Part shown: positions 45,882-57,843 of the stretch, in pieces | Layout: each line of letters starts with the position of its first letter | Position numbering within the stretch: position 1 is the first letter of the stretch | Assembly: GCA_032768795.1 (NCBI GenBank) | Contig: CP136498.1 | Span: 798,029-862,028, forward strand | Source of the DNA: Tremella fuciformis | Taxonomy: Eukaryota; Basidiomycota; Tremellomycetes; Tremellales; Tremellaceae | Length of the DNA: 64,000 bases | Direction: 5' to 3' | Position numbers and translations under genes: made by a program | Notes under the pieces: model-generated | What the model was told of the DNA's origin: nothing | Databases searched by the model: none | Seen by the model: the letters and a program-made list of their open reading frames with translations, nothing else

Positions 45882-48863
45882 TCACCTCCTCAGCCCGCTA
45901 CGTATAAGCAAAGACATGGTCCCCGGACTGATCCAGACGACCTCGACCTGCTTTTTCATCAGCGCAGCATAAGCCGCCAGTGTACGCTTGTACTCGTCCT
46001 TTTCCAGTCGGTCGTCGTCGTCCTCGTCATTGAAACGAGAATCAGAATCCGAGTACGAGTATGGATTGACATGCCCTCGATCCGAAAGGGGGATGGAGAA
46101 TGAGCCGCCCGATCCAGATTCGACAGAGTCTGTGAACTCCAAACTGACATTATCGCCATCGGTGGGACCGGGACGTATCGTCGCAAACCTCTGACCGAGC
46201 AGGGGTTGCCGCTTGCCGTACACGTCAACGCCATCGGGCCCGAGCTGGTGTGACCCTAGTTGTGAATCACTGGCTTGGCGCCGAGCATCGTTGCCCGATC
46301 CCCCGCTCCCGCCCTTGTCCTCGGGTTTTCGACTTTGGGTCTGATTCCGAGCACTGTCACTGTCTATCATTGATCTGAGAGCGCTCGCTCCGCCGAACCG
46401 AGGCCCAGATCCACCAGCGGCACCGTCCTCCTCGTCCTCCTCGTCTTTACGGTGATATCGATGCATCGTCTCCACCTCATCGCCGACCATCCCTTGCTCG
46501 TCCTCTTCCTTGACTTTGGCTTTGCTCGGTTCGTCGTTGTCAGAGTCATCTCGCGCTGCTTCTCCCGTGTCTGCTGGCCGTGTGGCGGGACGATCATCCA
46601 TGGGCGGTGGCGTTCGCGATCCCAACGTGTCCGCAGTCGGCGGCAGAGCGGTCGTCGGGAGAGAACGAGCCGTCAAGGGTATTTGCACCAGGTCAAACGG
46701 TGAAGCGCTGGATTGAGGTTGCGCCTGGGTCTGCGCTTGAAAGTCCCAGCCCGCGCCCGTGCCCAAGCCCAGACTCGAGCTCGTTCTCGCACGGATGAGC
46801 CGTTCGGCAGCTGTCAATCTCCGGAGTCTCTCCTTGTCGGTGACTCGCAACAGCATCGGGAGTAGATCCTGTTGCATTCGTATTTCAACAGGGAGGAATC
46901 CCGCGCCCGTGAAAGAGCTCGAGCCGCCGGCGTGGTGTGGTACCTCAGTCTCGAGTCGCATGATCGATTGCGAGACTTGCTGCCAGACGTCTTTGATCGA
47001 TGGCTCGACGCCGGGGAAATCAGGAGAGGAAGGGTGGATGAGCCTTTCCAGTGGTTGGTCGATGGGTAGATGACCGACGAGAGCGGCGGCGGTCCGGAGC
47101 GTCTCCCAATAGACCTCAAAGGCTTGACCGGGGCCGGTTGTTTGCTCCGAGGCCGAGGTGGTGGCATTGGCATCGGCACTGGCACTGGCAGGGGGCGTGG
47201 AAGACGAGGCAGGTATATCCGGCTGGGCCTGGTCCTGCGGACCATTGGGGAAGAATACATGTGGGATATGCTGGAAATCCAGTTTCTCAAGGAGATACTG
47301 CGTCCATCAGCATGCAATCTCTTTTTTCCCCCGGCCGGCATCTTTTCAGTGATCACCAATGACATTTCGTTCTCGGCAAGACGGCAAGACGGGACGAGCG
47401 GATGGAGAGGGCAAGAAGAGTGAAAACAAACCTCGCCGAACACGCCCGAGCTCTTCCACAAGCTTCGATCCAGAGTCTCGATGGCGAGTCTTCCATCTTG
47501 CATGACTGCCATCCTCGCGAACCGATCCTTGATGACGACGATGGCGATCCAACAGCCGCACATCTCGAACGCTTTCAGCACCTGTAATGCACCTTGGATG
47601 AAACCTGCCCAAAGTCAGTCACTGTATTGGTCCACGAAAAGTGCGACCACCGAGACGAGAGGGAGAGAAAGCAGCCTCACCCTCCTTTGTTTTCTCCTCG
47701 ACGGGTTTGACTTCGCCCACGACGAATACCAGACTCGACTTTCCCCGCTTCAAATCGTCATGCAGCCTTTTAGTATTGATCGATGACGCGGCCGAAGCCG
47801 TCGTCGAGCCTTGTCGCTCCCGATCAATGTGCTCAAACGCCTTTCTCTTGCCCTTTGCTTTGAAACCCGCTGCGCCGTTGCCATTGTCATTGTCGTCGGC
47901 GGTGGTCGTGGTCGTGATCGTGGTGGAAGGTGTAATCGAAACGGATGGTTCGCTGTGTCGAGATTTATGACCCTGCGCTCGGTTGATCTCGGTCGATATG
48001 GCCGGTGCGCCAGGTTCGGTTGACCCTTTGCTCTTCCTGACCGAGCCGGCAGCAGTCGCTCCCACGGGCGCGAGCGCGGTTGTGGTCATCGGTGGGATGG
48101 ATTGACAAAATCCAATGAGATCCGGTTTGAAGATGCCGACATTGTCTCTTGTGGATTGTGACTGTGCACCGGATGCGGAAGGAGGATAGGTTTCGACGGC
48201 GTCCGTAGGGGTGGAAGATTGTGTGAGATGGGCCGCGTTGGCGAGGGCGTCGGCTTGGGCACCGTCGTCGTTGTCGTCGTCGGGTGGACCACTGACCCGC
48301 TGGAAAGACGATGATGATGAAGATGATGATGGTCCACCACTTTGAACTCGATTCCGAGTCCGGGGTTGAGTCTGGAGCTGAGATTGGCGCCGTCTCTTGT
48401 CCCCCGTCGCCCGTGCGAGTTCGTCCCTCCCCACCTTCTCCCACTCGGTTTCCAGCCGAAACATGTCCGTCTCCCCATACGTCTTTCCCCCGACGACATA
48501 CACCTCGCGTAGGGTGATGCCCGCCAGATCGGACATGATGGCAAAGTTGGCTCCGGCAGCCGAAGCCGTCTTGCCTTTGGGAATGAGGACGTGGGCTATA
48601 TCGATGAGAGTCTCGGTGATGGCTTGCTCGCGTGGACCTTTCGCCTGGACTGCCCCTTGGTCTTTTGGGGGAAAGAGGAGAGGGCGTAGGACAGAAAGGG
48701 CAAAGTAATCGATTTGTTCGATTAGCGCTGGTTGAGAAGAGTATTCGTGCAATCGGAATGAGGAAAAGGGTTTCCCCTTCTGGCCAGGACTGTAGTCGGG
48801 ATGAGACGAGGGGGGCAGGATGATCGAGCAGTAGGTCGGTCGTCGGTTGTTGTCAGATGACAT
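45882..48863 (-). CDS. Large hypothetical protein, three exons
   Basis: Model: exons 48863-47681, 47604-47432, 47297-45882; introns 47605-47680 (76 bp, GTGAGG...GGGCAG) and 47298-47431 (134 bp, GTTTGT, GCTGATG, GCAG). Total 924 codons, all junctions in frame; start ATG 48863 (MSSDNNRR). The N-terminal region and the centre (FVVGEVKPV, then GALQVLKAFEMCGCWIAIVV and DGRLAIETLDRSLWK) resemble in layout the EVK-containing segment that precedes fungal-type kinase domains, but no kinase motifs follow. The C-terminal half is Ser/Asp/Glu-rich, probably disordered. A GTGAGC overlaps the stop, so a further exon is possible. Confidence 0.65.
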
Positions 48864-48877
48864 GATCAACACGTAGT

Positions 48878-48935
48878 GTAAGAGTAAGAGTAAGAGTAAG
48901 AGTAAGAGCAAGAGTAAGAGTAAGAGCGTAGAGTA
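48878..48935 (-). repeat. Hexamer repeat upstream of ATG
   Basis: About nine units of CTCTTA on the minus strand (TAAGAG on plus), 15-70 bp before the start of the 923-aa gene. Pyrimidine-rich leader or promoter tract; translated artefactually as poly-Leu if the frame is extended. Confidence 0.8.
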
Positions 48936-49679
48936 ACAAGTCAACCCCGGGTCGTGACAAAGAGTGCCACGAGGATCAATCAAGTTCGGCGTTATCTTTG
49001 ACGACAACAAAACGCCAAAAGAACTACAGCAGAAGTCCCTTAAATTGGTGCGGGTCAAATCTTTGTCGCCTTTAAGGACCTATCGCTTTGTAAGAACGAC
49101 CTGGAACTCGATAGCTATCAACTAATGTGACTGTCCTCTGTGTCGATATCTATCCACTTAGAGAATGCACTTATTCAGACTCCCTTCTGCCCCAGTTGTA
49201 AGAGCAGGTCATGGCGTACACAACTATCCTGCCAGTTGGTAAAGTACGGAGTTTGACTCATGGATGTGTGCGCTCTTTTGCATCCCCCTTACTGTAGGAG
49301 CCCAGGCAGGATGCTATGCCGTTGGCACGCCTAGTAGGCTTTTTGCATGATCCTTGTCTTTTGCTCAGAATGCGGCAAGCTGTATGCATAAATACCTATA
49401 GCAGAAATGCAATGATGGCACCGTCATGCAGTATTTTCTGCCTCTCAATGCACAGACTATAGAGCAGGGCACCCGCTTCTCTCCCTGCCAGGCTCGCCCT
49501 TGTGCTGGCTTGTCCAGACAATGAGTGTTTCACCAGTAGACATGCTTTGTCACGCTCGAAGGGGTAGCCCAAGGTAAAGGGCACGAGGGGGTCTAGTCTC
49601 TGGCTCGTAAAGCAAGGGAACTGAGGGATTGAGGACAAGAGTGCTGGGTTCAGACCAGCTGTGTGACTTTTGTGACGGG
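48936..49679. other. Intergenic, no gene seen
   Basis: Unique-looking sequence; minus-strand frame 49396-49833 has no motif. Confidence 0.4.
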
Positions 49680-50060
49680 ACACAAGAGATCCGTTGCTGA
49701 AGAAACTATCTTGGCTGGAAAGTGGCCTCCTTACATAGACAAGAGGGCTATATACGCCAAAGGGATTTGCCACCTGATTTGTCACCCGTTCCACAAGAGA
49801 AGTTTTCCTACTGCCAATATTTCTCAAGTGCAAGTGATTCTCCCCCTGCAGATCTATCTATAATTACTGGGAATGGAAAGGTGGCTGAAGGTCGCCAAGT
49901 AGGTTCACCGGAAAAAGTACTGACTTCAGGGAAGATCACCAATAAAAGTACTGACTTAAATCGGTGATGTACCAGAGGGGTAATGTTTGAGCAGTTTGGT
50001 GGAAAAAGTACAGTGTTTTTTAGGCAAATGGCGTAAAAAGCAGTGACTTGTGTTTGAGAT
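49680..50060 (+). repeat. Diverged direct repeat, left copy
   Basis: Shares GGCCTCCTTA, a block ending GATTTGCCACC, AGTTTTCCTA, a TTACT(G/C)GGAATGG block and TCACCGG.AAAAGTACTGACT words in the same order with 50600-51010. May be an old LTR pair or the ends of another element; LTR C debris lies between. Confidence 0.6.
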
Positions 50061-50082
50061 GAGGTTGGTGTGACACTATGAG

Positions 50083-50404
50083 AGACGATGCTAGAAGAAC
50101 CAGAGAGAGAACGGACAAGAGCAGGTGGCTACTTAAGAAGGAAGACCGCAGAGGAAGTACCTCAGCGATCTAGTTAACTAGTCCTCTAGATAGAGCGTCT
50201 ACTTAGAGAATTGACCGTACCAGTGACGAGAGATAGATAAGTGAAGTGAGTCTTGATTGCTCCTCACCCAGCTTGGTTCCACTCTACTCTTGTTTGTTAC
50301 TATCTGTTACGAATAGTCGTTGATAGTCAGCCGCTTGAACGGATAGATTGATTTTGGTGAGCTTTAGTTGGATCTAAAATAGGTCACCGGGTATAGGTCT
50401 GACA
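50083..50404 (-). repeat. LTR C 5' fragment
   Basis: Minus-strand copy of the first ~320 bp of LTR C; the exact terminus is at 50404 (TGTCAGACC on the minus strand). The other end is truncated. Confidence 0.85.
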
Positions 50405-50599
50405 CCTTGGTAGCTAGCCAAGGTAGGCGGACGGGTGATACGCACACGGAGGTAAGAGGAAATACAGTCTGGGACGTACCGGACGATTGAAGGTAGAAGG
50501 TTGAAGTTGAAGTCGAATGTTGAATTCAATGGGCGCTCCAGGCTGGGTGCGCAAGGAAGCAGACTTGAGTGCAAGAAAGCTATGAGAAGTAACTACAAG

Positions 50600-51010
50600 A
50601 ATCGATCTCTGAAGAGGAGATCTCTAGGCCGGAAACGGGCCTCCTTATATAAACCTCAGGCCCCTCTACGCCGAAGGCTATTTGCCACCCATTCCGCATG
50701 AAAGTTTTCCTAGCACTCAATTTTCCTCGCTGCAAACGATTCTCCTCACTGCAGTGGCTTGTACTGAATTACTCGGAATGGTAAGGGGGCTTGAGGTCGG
50801 TGAGCCAGGTCACCGGGAAAAGTACTGACTCCAAGGAAGGTCACCGGTAAAAGTACTGAGATCACCCATAAAAGTATTGACTGTGGCTGAGTCGTTGGAA
50901 ATAGTATAGTGTTTTGTCGGTGATTGGCGGAATAAGTATTGACTGTGGCTTGGGTCGGTGGAATAAGTATAGTGTTTCGTTGGTGATTGGCGGAATAAGT
51001 ATTGACTGTG
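50600..51010 (+). repeat. Diverged direct repeat, right copy
   Basis: Partner of 49680-50060. Its last 200 bp contain imperfect repeats of GGCGGAATAAGTATTGACTG separated by about 65 bp. Confidence 0.6.
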
Positions 51011-51023
51011 GCTGATGTGTCGT

Positions 51024-51059
51024 TTGTGTTATGAGCCGAGTTGCAGGGTCATAACACAA
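51024..51059. repeat. Inverted repeat at Copia border
   Basis: TTGTGTTATGA (51024-51034) and TCATAACACAA (51049-51059): an 11-bp perfect stem with a 14-nt loop, right where the Copia coding fragment starts. GTTATGACC also begins LTR R, so this may be LTR R debris. Confidence 0.6.
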
Positions 51060-52250
51060 TTCCCTCCGGTATTGGGCCTGGCGTCGGACACCGGTACCAT
51101 GCAGGCGATCGAAGTCGGAGAGGTCGATTTGACTCTGTCCTTGGGGCAGAGGCTCACCCTGCGAGACGTGTACCACGTATCGGCTGCGAGAATCAGCCTT
51201 TGCTCATTATCCAGGCTCATGCGATGGGGATGGACGGCAGACCTGAGCAGGGACGGTGGTACACTGCGTATTAGCCACGAGAGACTCGCACTTTGCAAGC
51301 GAGGGGCCCTCTGGACCGTGCGGCTCGGTAGCACACCACCAGCCATCCTCAAACTCGCCCTGTCGGCCCCAGCGGTCGACATGCCACTTGAGGCAGAGCA
51401 CAGGAGACTTGGACACATCGGAGTCGACAGGCTGAGGACGATGGCGCGTGAGGGCTTGTTATCAAAGCCCTGGGAGGCGTACCGAGACGATGCATTCGAT
51501 GTAGGGACCTGCGAAGTGTGTGTGCAAAACAAGATTACTAGGACCCCGAAGACCGGTGTCGCCCCGCTGCTACCAGGCCAAGGTCAAGGTGTCGGTGTCG
51601 ATATCAACACCACCGGACCACTCGAGACATCACTGGATGGCTACGAGAACCTCGTGGTGGCTGTGGAACGATCCAGCGGTATCCTGGGGTCCGTACCGAT
51701 CCTCAGGAAAGCAGAAGCATTTGGCGTACTTCGAGTTTTCCTGGCCAAGGTGGAGAAGCAACTCGGCGAGGGGGTACGGGTGGTACGAAGTGACGGCGGC
51801 AGCGAGTTCGACAGCGACCAAGCCCCCGAATACTACAAATTAGCAGGAAAACAGCACAACATCACCTCTCGGTACTCACTAGAGCTGAACAGGGCCTCTG
51901 AGAGGACGATCCGTACCATTAAGGAAATGATCTTGAGCATGCTGGCAGACAGTGGCTTTCCACACCGATATTGGTCGTATGCGGCGCGGTACGCAGCGGT
52001 AATCCTCATGAAGCTCCATGAGTCCCCGAATACCGGTATCTCGGCGAGGACAGCCCTCACTGATTGAGACAGAGGCTTGGAATCGATCCAAAGGTTCGGC
52101 GAGAGGTGTTACGCTCAGGTACCCTCGCAGAACTTCAAAGTCGAGAAAGGTGAAGCCGGTCGGATATTGGGCCAGAGTGAGAATGTGAGCGGCTGGATTG
52201 TACAGCTTGACCGAACAGGCCAAACCTCTCTCAGTGATCCGCGGGATTGC
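51060..52250 (+). pseudogene. Copia pol fragment (copy 2)
   Basis: Plus-strand frame from the end of the protease (GLASDTGTMQA) through GAG-pre-integrase (EAEHRRLGHIGVDRL) into the integrase core: D in VGVDINTTGPLE, D in VVRSDGGSEF, E in NRASERTIRTIKE. A TGA at 52065-52067 interrupts; the same frame then continues with FGERCYAQVPSQNF up to about 52250. RT and RNase H are absent. Closely related to copy 1. Confidence 0.82.
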
Positions 52251-52251
52251 A

Positions 52252-52998
52252 CAGTCACGCCGTGTCCGCCCTTGTCAGCTCTCCAAGCGATCTCCGAGGA
52301 ACCATCGACATCATCCCTTTTTCCCTCGGACCAGGCCAAGGCTCTCGTCGTAGGGCCGATCCCCCTTCGATTCACCCGACTCACACGTACGACGTCGCCC
52401 TGGGTATGCTGGATATCCGCACCAAGGCTGCCAACTCCGCTTCATGGGCCGTATTTGCGTTGCTCCCCAATCAATCTACCGGCCCAGAAATGCGAGGATG
52501 GGTACGCGATGTGGGGCGACAGGAGCATGCAATGCGGGCGATGAACGCACTAAGCGCCTGGGAGATGGAGTCGGTACGCGATTGGCTGAGCGCCATGGGC
52601 ATGGTGTCTGGTGGCCACGGAACGGAGCTGAAAAAGGAGTGTGTCGTGATCATGGATCCCGACACCGATGACAATGTCAGCGTACCTTCATCCTGGCGCG
52701 TGCTTGCTCGGTGCTGATTTGTCAGGTGGCCGAAAGTGTCAAAAGTGTCATAGGTCAAGGTCCTATCCAGTTGCAAGATCTACGTAGCGCCCTCGCTCCC
52801 GGGCTGGCTGAACCTCTCGAGTCGAAAGGAACATCCGGCTCGCTAAGCCGCGAGGTGAACTCTCTCGAACAGCTGGGGGACAAAACGTGGCAGCGCCTCG
52901 TGGATATCGTTACGGATATCCGATTGGACCGCTCGAGCTCTGAACGATCAGATCAGAGGGGGCTCTCGAAGCCTCCTATTGGTATCGAAGTCCAGTGA
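52252..52998 (+). pseudogene. 3' end of a host gene cut by Copia
   Basis: Two exons, about 52252-52681 and 52726-52998, joined in phase 0 by a 44-bp intron (GTACCT, TGCTGATT, CAG). Sequence includes YDVALGMLDIRTKAAN and LSAWEMESVRDWLSAMGM; no family recognised. No ATG before GMLD (52405) and the frame abuts the Copia integrase remnant, so the 5' end appears lost. An internal-start short protein cannot be excluded. Confidence 0.5.
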
Positions 52999-54400
52999 GC
53001 CAGGGCGATTGATCGCCGCTTCTCGAGCGGCCCTGCGTCCTCCCGACCTGTCGACTTGCTCTCTGCGCTCACGTCTTTCCACACTCGCCAAGACTCGATC
53101 ACTCGCCCCGTGTACTACATCGGAACCCTGCTCCGGATTGGTCCGATCACGCCGAGCCCAGACCTCACACATTTTACACCATCATCCAGCTCTACATCTG
53201 AGGTGATGGTGGAACAGCACCTGAGATGATCGTGTCGCATACCGCCTCATCCTCGATGTTGATGTGGCGACTGTCGGTCTTTCCGAGCGGCACAGAAAGA
53301 TTGCGTCCTGTCGTGTTGGAAATGACGCGCGGTCTTCCGTGGTGACGATGGACGCTCGTGCTACGGCTCGAATGGTGATGTCGCTTTCACCTTGGAAGAG
53401 ACGATCCGGTCTTCCCCCCGGAGATGGACAAGTTAGTCTCGTCAAATCCTACCGGTCCTACCTGTTCGGAGCCACTCCTACTGCACCCTTCAATCCCAAA
53501 CCTGCCGACTTTTTCTCCTTGATCTCTCTCTTCGCCAGCTGCTTCAGCAGGCCGACCCTGAAATTTTCCGCATATTCAAACATGCACATTCTCGGGGGAG
53601 TCACGCACATTCTCGGGGGAGTCACGCGCGCCTGGCTTGGAGACGGGCTTCGAGCCGGCGTTGGTGCACGGGAAGGTACAATTACCACAGGCGGGAACGG
53701 CTGGAAGTCTCTGGTCACTTGTAAGTCAGTTGTCGCTATGGGTTTTCTGTCCCCAATTCCGGCCGCTCTTCCCAATCTTGGCTGATTTGCAGGAACTCAT
53801 CGTTTGCCACCTTGATAGGAACAAGGCAAAATACGACCGCGTGGTGTGTCTCCTGCGTTGTTCCTGCGTTGTGGGCCGGCATCAGGTGCACACTGACAAC
53901 CAAGGCGAGCCATCTAAGCCGACCCGAAGCGCACTACAAGCTCGAGACAACCCGTGCGAGAGAGGTGTTCCAAGTGCATCATCGCCAGGCTACCCTATTA
54001 TGCCCGCCTCAACTGCATGACGAGCGACACAAGCATCTGCGACATTAACAGGCGCTAGCCGGGGTTGGTACATTGCGCCTCAGTCCCTGGCTTGACCTTT
54101 GTGGCGGTCGCCCCCACCCCCCCTTTCTCCCTCTACCCCCCTCTATGCCAAGTATCCGACCCGCGAGCCGTCTATCCAAACGCAGCACACTGTCTTTTGA
54201 TACGGACAGGTATCGGAGACAAGAGACGAGATCTCCCTTTCTGTCTCGATCTGGTTCGAAACCTGACTGGGCTGGTGCGGACCAAAGGTGAAGGTAGGTT
54301 GATGGCGGTTGAGGATCAGGCAGAGAGGTGGTCGATATAGGCAGACGGTGAGTGTCGGAAGAGAGGCTTTGCGCACAGTGACCGGTCGGATGAAGGGAGG
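52999..54400. other. Mostly non-coding or unresolved region
   Basis: A plus-strand frame 53264-53785 (173 aa) has no intron signals or motif beyond a tandem duplication of a 21-bp unit (CACATTCTCGGGGGAGTCACG, twice, about 53584-53626). I do not call it a gene. Confidence 0.35.
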
Positions 54401-54508
54401 AGAGCAACTGTTGATCTTGCACTGGAATTGCGGGTAATAGCTGGTGAGAAGCCTCGCGACTTGTTGATGGCGATGGAGGGGTGTTGCCTTGTGTTGGCTG
54501 TATCGCTG

Positions 54509-55400
54509 TCAGCCGGAAGAAGAAAGCGTATATGAGGGATCACATACCAAGCTGGGATCCCGACCCGTCTCGCCGTCTGAAAGTGTGTCCTGCACGTATC
54601 CAGACTTGATCGGTGGAAGCTCGTCTGCATCCTCTGCTGGCGAAGGTGAATTGGTCTGCCTCGTATCGTCAATTGTTACAAGCTCATCCCCGGTCGCGAT
54701 GCAGTCGAGCAAGAGGTTTTTTCATTTGCAGGTCGGGGAGAATCACTCGAAACCCGGTCGAACCGAGCAGTGTTGACTGGATGTATCAGCATCAGGCGAG
54801 TGTCATGCACAACCTGCAGCGACTGTAGCTCACCAGGATCCGAGTCACCGATGGTTGACCACGCGGCGCGCATCATCGACGAAGCCTTGACGTTCTGAGC
54901 CTCATGTTCCTTGCCTCTCAACAGCCTGCCATACGTCGTCCTGAGATTCTTTCTCTGGTCCTTCGAATTGAGGTCACACTTCGTATTGCCGCACATCTTA
55001 CACCCCACCTTGCGGCCCTTGAAGTAACGGTCGACTTTACATCTGTAAACCCCGTTTCTGCAGTTTGCACATGCGGTCTCGGGTGTCTGTTCGTTGTAGA
55101 GGTCGGTCTGAGCGATAAGGGATACCTGCTGTCGGGGATCAATCGGCGATCCTGATCCCTCGTCAAGATGCGTAAGCTCAGCTGAAGTGCCGCTCAGTAC
55201 ATCCAGATGGCCCATTTCCCCATCGCCGACGCGAGGCGAGCGAATCGGGCACTTCTCCCATTGTCCTTGGCCCTGACTGGCCTTGTAGCTCTCCTCGTGA
55301 CGGGAACTTCGCCTCGCTCCATCCTCTCGACCTGAGATGCTGACTGTCTGATCATGTCGGTCAAAGATTGCGATGGCGAGGGGAGAGGAGAAGAGGGCAT
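54509..55400 (-). CDS. Zinc-cluster protein, exons partly resolved
   Basis: Minus strand. The main coding block (about 55340-54790) runs through ESYKASQGQGQWEKC and GHLDVLSGTSAELTHLDEG to a cysteine cluster C-x2-C-x6-C-x12-C-x2-C-x4-C (CANCRNGVYRC ... CKMCGNTKC). A further exon-like block at 54712-54545 (LVTIDDTRQTNSPSPAED) ends at a GTATGT donor. The cluster has the same spacing plan as that in the G2 antisense gene. Exon borders and the true start are not settled; it may join the AT-hook block at 56195. Confidence 0.45.
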
Positions 55401-56009
55401 TTCAAACGTTCGGCGATTCGTGCTGGAAAGCAAGGGGGTTTGCGTTTGCGTTTGCGTGTCCATTTCAAACACGTTGTCATGCCCCACGTCAGCTACTCCA
55501 CCCGCCTTGAGGAGAGACTTTGTGCGTCACATGACACTCACCACGAGTTCGTCGAACTTGTCTGACTGTTCCCAAGACTCGTAACGTAGGCAATTGGCAC
55601 CTCCGCCCCGATCGATGCCCGGTGAGTCAGAATGAGGGGTCTCGCAAGAGGATCGGCGAGAGGAGCGTCGAGAGGGCTGGCGAGCGGCTGGGCGTTCCGG
55701 ACCCTCGACGGTGTTCCTGTAACAAGGGTCATGGTCAAGGTCTTTCAAGGTGAGGAATAATATCCCAAAAGGATATTTGCGCCCCAAGTTCTGGTTAATC
55801 CCTAACCTGAACTCGGTTTATCAAGGGTACCTTGGACGTGTCATGCCCATCATGACAGTTCCCCTCACTTTAGCGCAGCGTCTCCATCCTCTCTGGCTCT
55901 TCTGGGTGCTGGTCGTCGTCCCCCTGACCGCTGTTCTCGCCCGTTCCGCTGCCCCCCGCACCCTCCCGCTCCCCCCGCTCGACAGCCTGCCCTGCCGCCA
56001 GCCGCTTGC

Positions 56010-56195
56010 TCACTCTTTTTCCGCTCCTCTCGTCACCGTCTTGAGAGGATCGTACCCGGGCCGGGATACCCATCGGCTCAGACGTTCCTGATCGCTGCCA
56101 ACCTCGTATTTGCGGGGCCTGCCTCTGCCTCCAAGGTTTCGCGTCCGCTTTGTTGGGCTTGGCCCCTCGCTCTTTCGTTTAGACGTCGGCGGCAT
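56010..56195 (-). CDS. AT-hook-containing 5' exon
   Basis: ATG 56195 (MPPTSKRKSEGPSP), then basic residues and GGRGRPRKYE, a canonical AT-hook core (GRPRK) that binds the minor groove of AT-rich DNA. The frame stops at 56010; the adjacent frame (56073-55870) has RVSKRLAAGQAVERG-like coding composition, so a splice is likely. May be the first exon of the zinc-cluster gene downstream. Confidence 0.45.
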   Translation of the reverse strand: MPPTSKRKSEGPSPTKRTRNLGGRGRPRKYEVGSDQERLSRWVSRPGYDPLKTVTRGAEKE

Positions 56196-56454
56196 TGATG
56201 ACGACTGTTGCCTGTCAGCATCACTCTCCGTTTGCCTCGGTGAATGCGAGGAGGAGCAGGATGAGGTCCAACAGCGCTCACCTGAGATTTGGAGAGGGGT
56301 GTCCAGTTGCGTATTGATGACGGGTCCAAGTTTCAATGACGAGTTTGAGTCGAACGCGGTGTTGTGTTGGCGCAAGACGGCATCGATTTACAGTAGGTGG
56401 GGTGATCACGTGACCAAACGTCTCTCAACGACTGCTCCGACATCCTCCTCCTCC

Positions 56455-56525
56455 TCCCGACCACCACCACCATCATCATGATCATCACCACCACCACCAC
56501 CACCACCACCACCACCACCACCATG
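56455..56525. repeat. (CAC/ATC)n microsatellite
   Basis: CCACCACCACCATCATCATGATCATCACCACC-type trinucleotide tract. Marks the transition to the subtelomeric repeats. Confidence 0.8.
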
Positions 56526-56742
56526 TCCGACCCACCGCCACCAGCGCCGAGCCTGTTTCACCAATCATCTGGTCACCCAGATGAACGCCCCGGTATCAAC
56601 GTACCACCCTTCCTCCCTTCCTTGCCCTCTCACCAGCCGCAGGCCTCTTTGATGCCATTCAACGTCACATCATGGTCCCCTTGGCCCCAGATATCAATTG
56701 TGTAGACCTGCAGCTGCATCCGACAATGGATCACCGGGTCTG

Positions 56743-57843
56743 GGGGGTTAGGGGGTTACAGGCAGGTCTGGGGGGGGGGACTTTCTTGCGCATCGAGATT
56801 TTCGGAATTTTTTTTTTGGATTTAAAAAGTTCGACAAAAAAGCTATTCGTAAATGTAATGATCTTCCCGATCGGGTACAAACTGACGGATTTACGGGCAT
56901 CCAAAGTTGGCTGGGTATTTGACTTTGGTTGGCTGTGACGCAGTCAGTAATCGGAATATTGAGTTGATTGTCGAAGTAAGTACCCTAATATGGTCCCAAA
57001 TATATGTGGGATGACTCTCACATGCATCCCTGACTTCGCGTAAAACGGTCCAAGGGGGGACCCTTGGAGCTCATATGGCCCAAGGGGGGACCCTTGGAGT
57101 TTGCTGGTTGTGACTGAAATTATTTTTGTTAGGTGAAGGGTGCTAATATACTCTATTTGACGAGCTGATTCTGAATCTCTGAACCATTCCCGGATCAGAG
57201 CGAAACTGGTGGAGTTAATCCCTCCGAAAGACCAGTACGTCTGCCCAAGGGGGCACCCTTGTAGCTTTTTCCGGTGCTGGATAAACTCATTCTGCAAGTC
57301 TAATGGTTGGTACTATACTCAGTTTGACGAGCTGATTCCAAATCTCTCACTTGTTCTCTGATCGGAGCAAGACTGGCTGAGCTGGCCCTACCCGTAACCC
57401 AGCACGACTGCCCAAGGGGGGACCCTTGCAGCTTTTCCCGCAGCTGGATAAATTTATTTGGCAAGTCTAGTGCCCAGTGCTATACCTAGTTTGACGAGCT
57501 GATTCTGAATCTCTAACTCGTTTCCCAATTACTGGAGAACTGAGAGAGTCAAATGCATCTATCTACCAAACAACTCATCTGCAGTTACTAAGTTCTCATA
57601 ATGCTCACTTGCTAAGTACAGGCCAATACTATCCTCACCTTCTCCTACCTCATACCACTGATGGCTGCCATCATTATGCCGCTTGTAGACTCTGATCTTG
57701 ACATTGTATGCCCCACTCAAGGCCTTTAGCATCAGGTCATCACCCCAAGTCCCCGTCTTGCCCATACGCCTGAGGTATGCTCCCATTGACTCGCTTTGAC
57801 TCTCTAGAAATGGGAAGAAGTCGTCTTGGAACTTGCGAGCATA
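56743..57843 (-). mobile_element. Telomere-associated element, copy 1 (oldest)
   Basis: Begins with an internal telomere tract (GGGGGGTTAGGGGGTTA), then the constant unit CAGGCAGGTCTGGGG (about 400 bp), about two 167-bp repeats, and the 3' end of the OTU gene. It is cut at 57843 in the OTU frame, directly followed by GGGTTACAGG of copy 2. More diverged from the other copies than they are from each other. Confidence 0.8.
57559..57843 (-). pseudogene. OTU gene remnant
   Basis: Encodes the last ~94 residues of the OTU protein (FPFLESQSESMGAYLRRMGK to ENLVTADELFGR), with few differences from the complete gene at 59805-62045. The nucleophile-bearing DGNC segment is missing because the copy ends at 57843. 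No start. Confidence 0.88.

Noticed and set aside
48864..49058. N-terminal poly-Leu signal-like extension of the 923-aa protein
   Set aside because: Encoded by the CTCTTA hexamer repeat and led by TTG; the ATG at 48863 is the sensible start.
53264..53785. 173-aa plus-strand gene
   Set aside because: No motif, intron signal or context; contains a 21-bp tandem duplication and overlaps an equally open minus frame.
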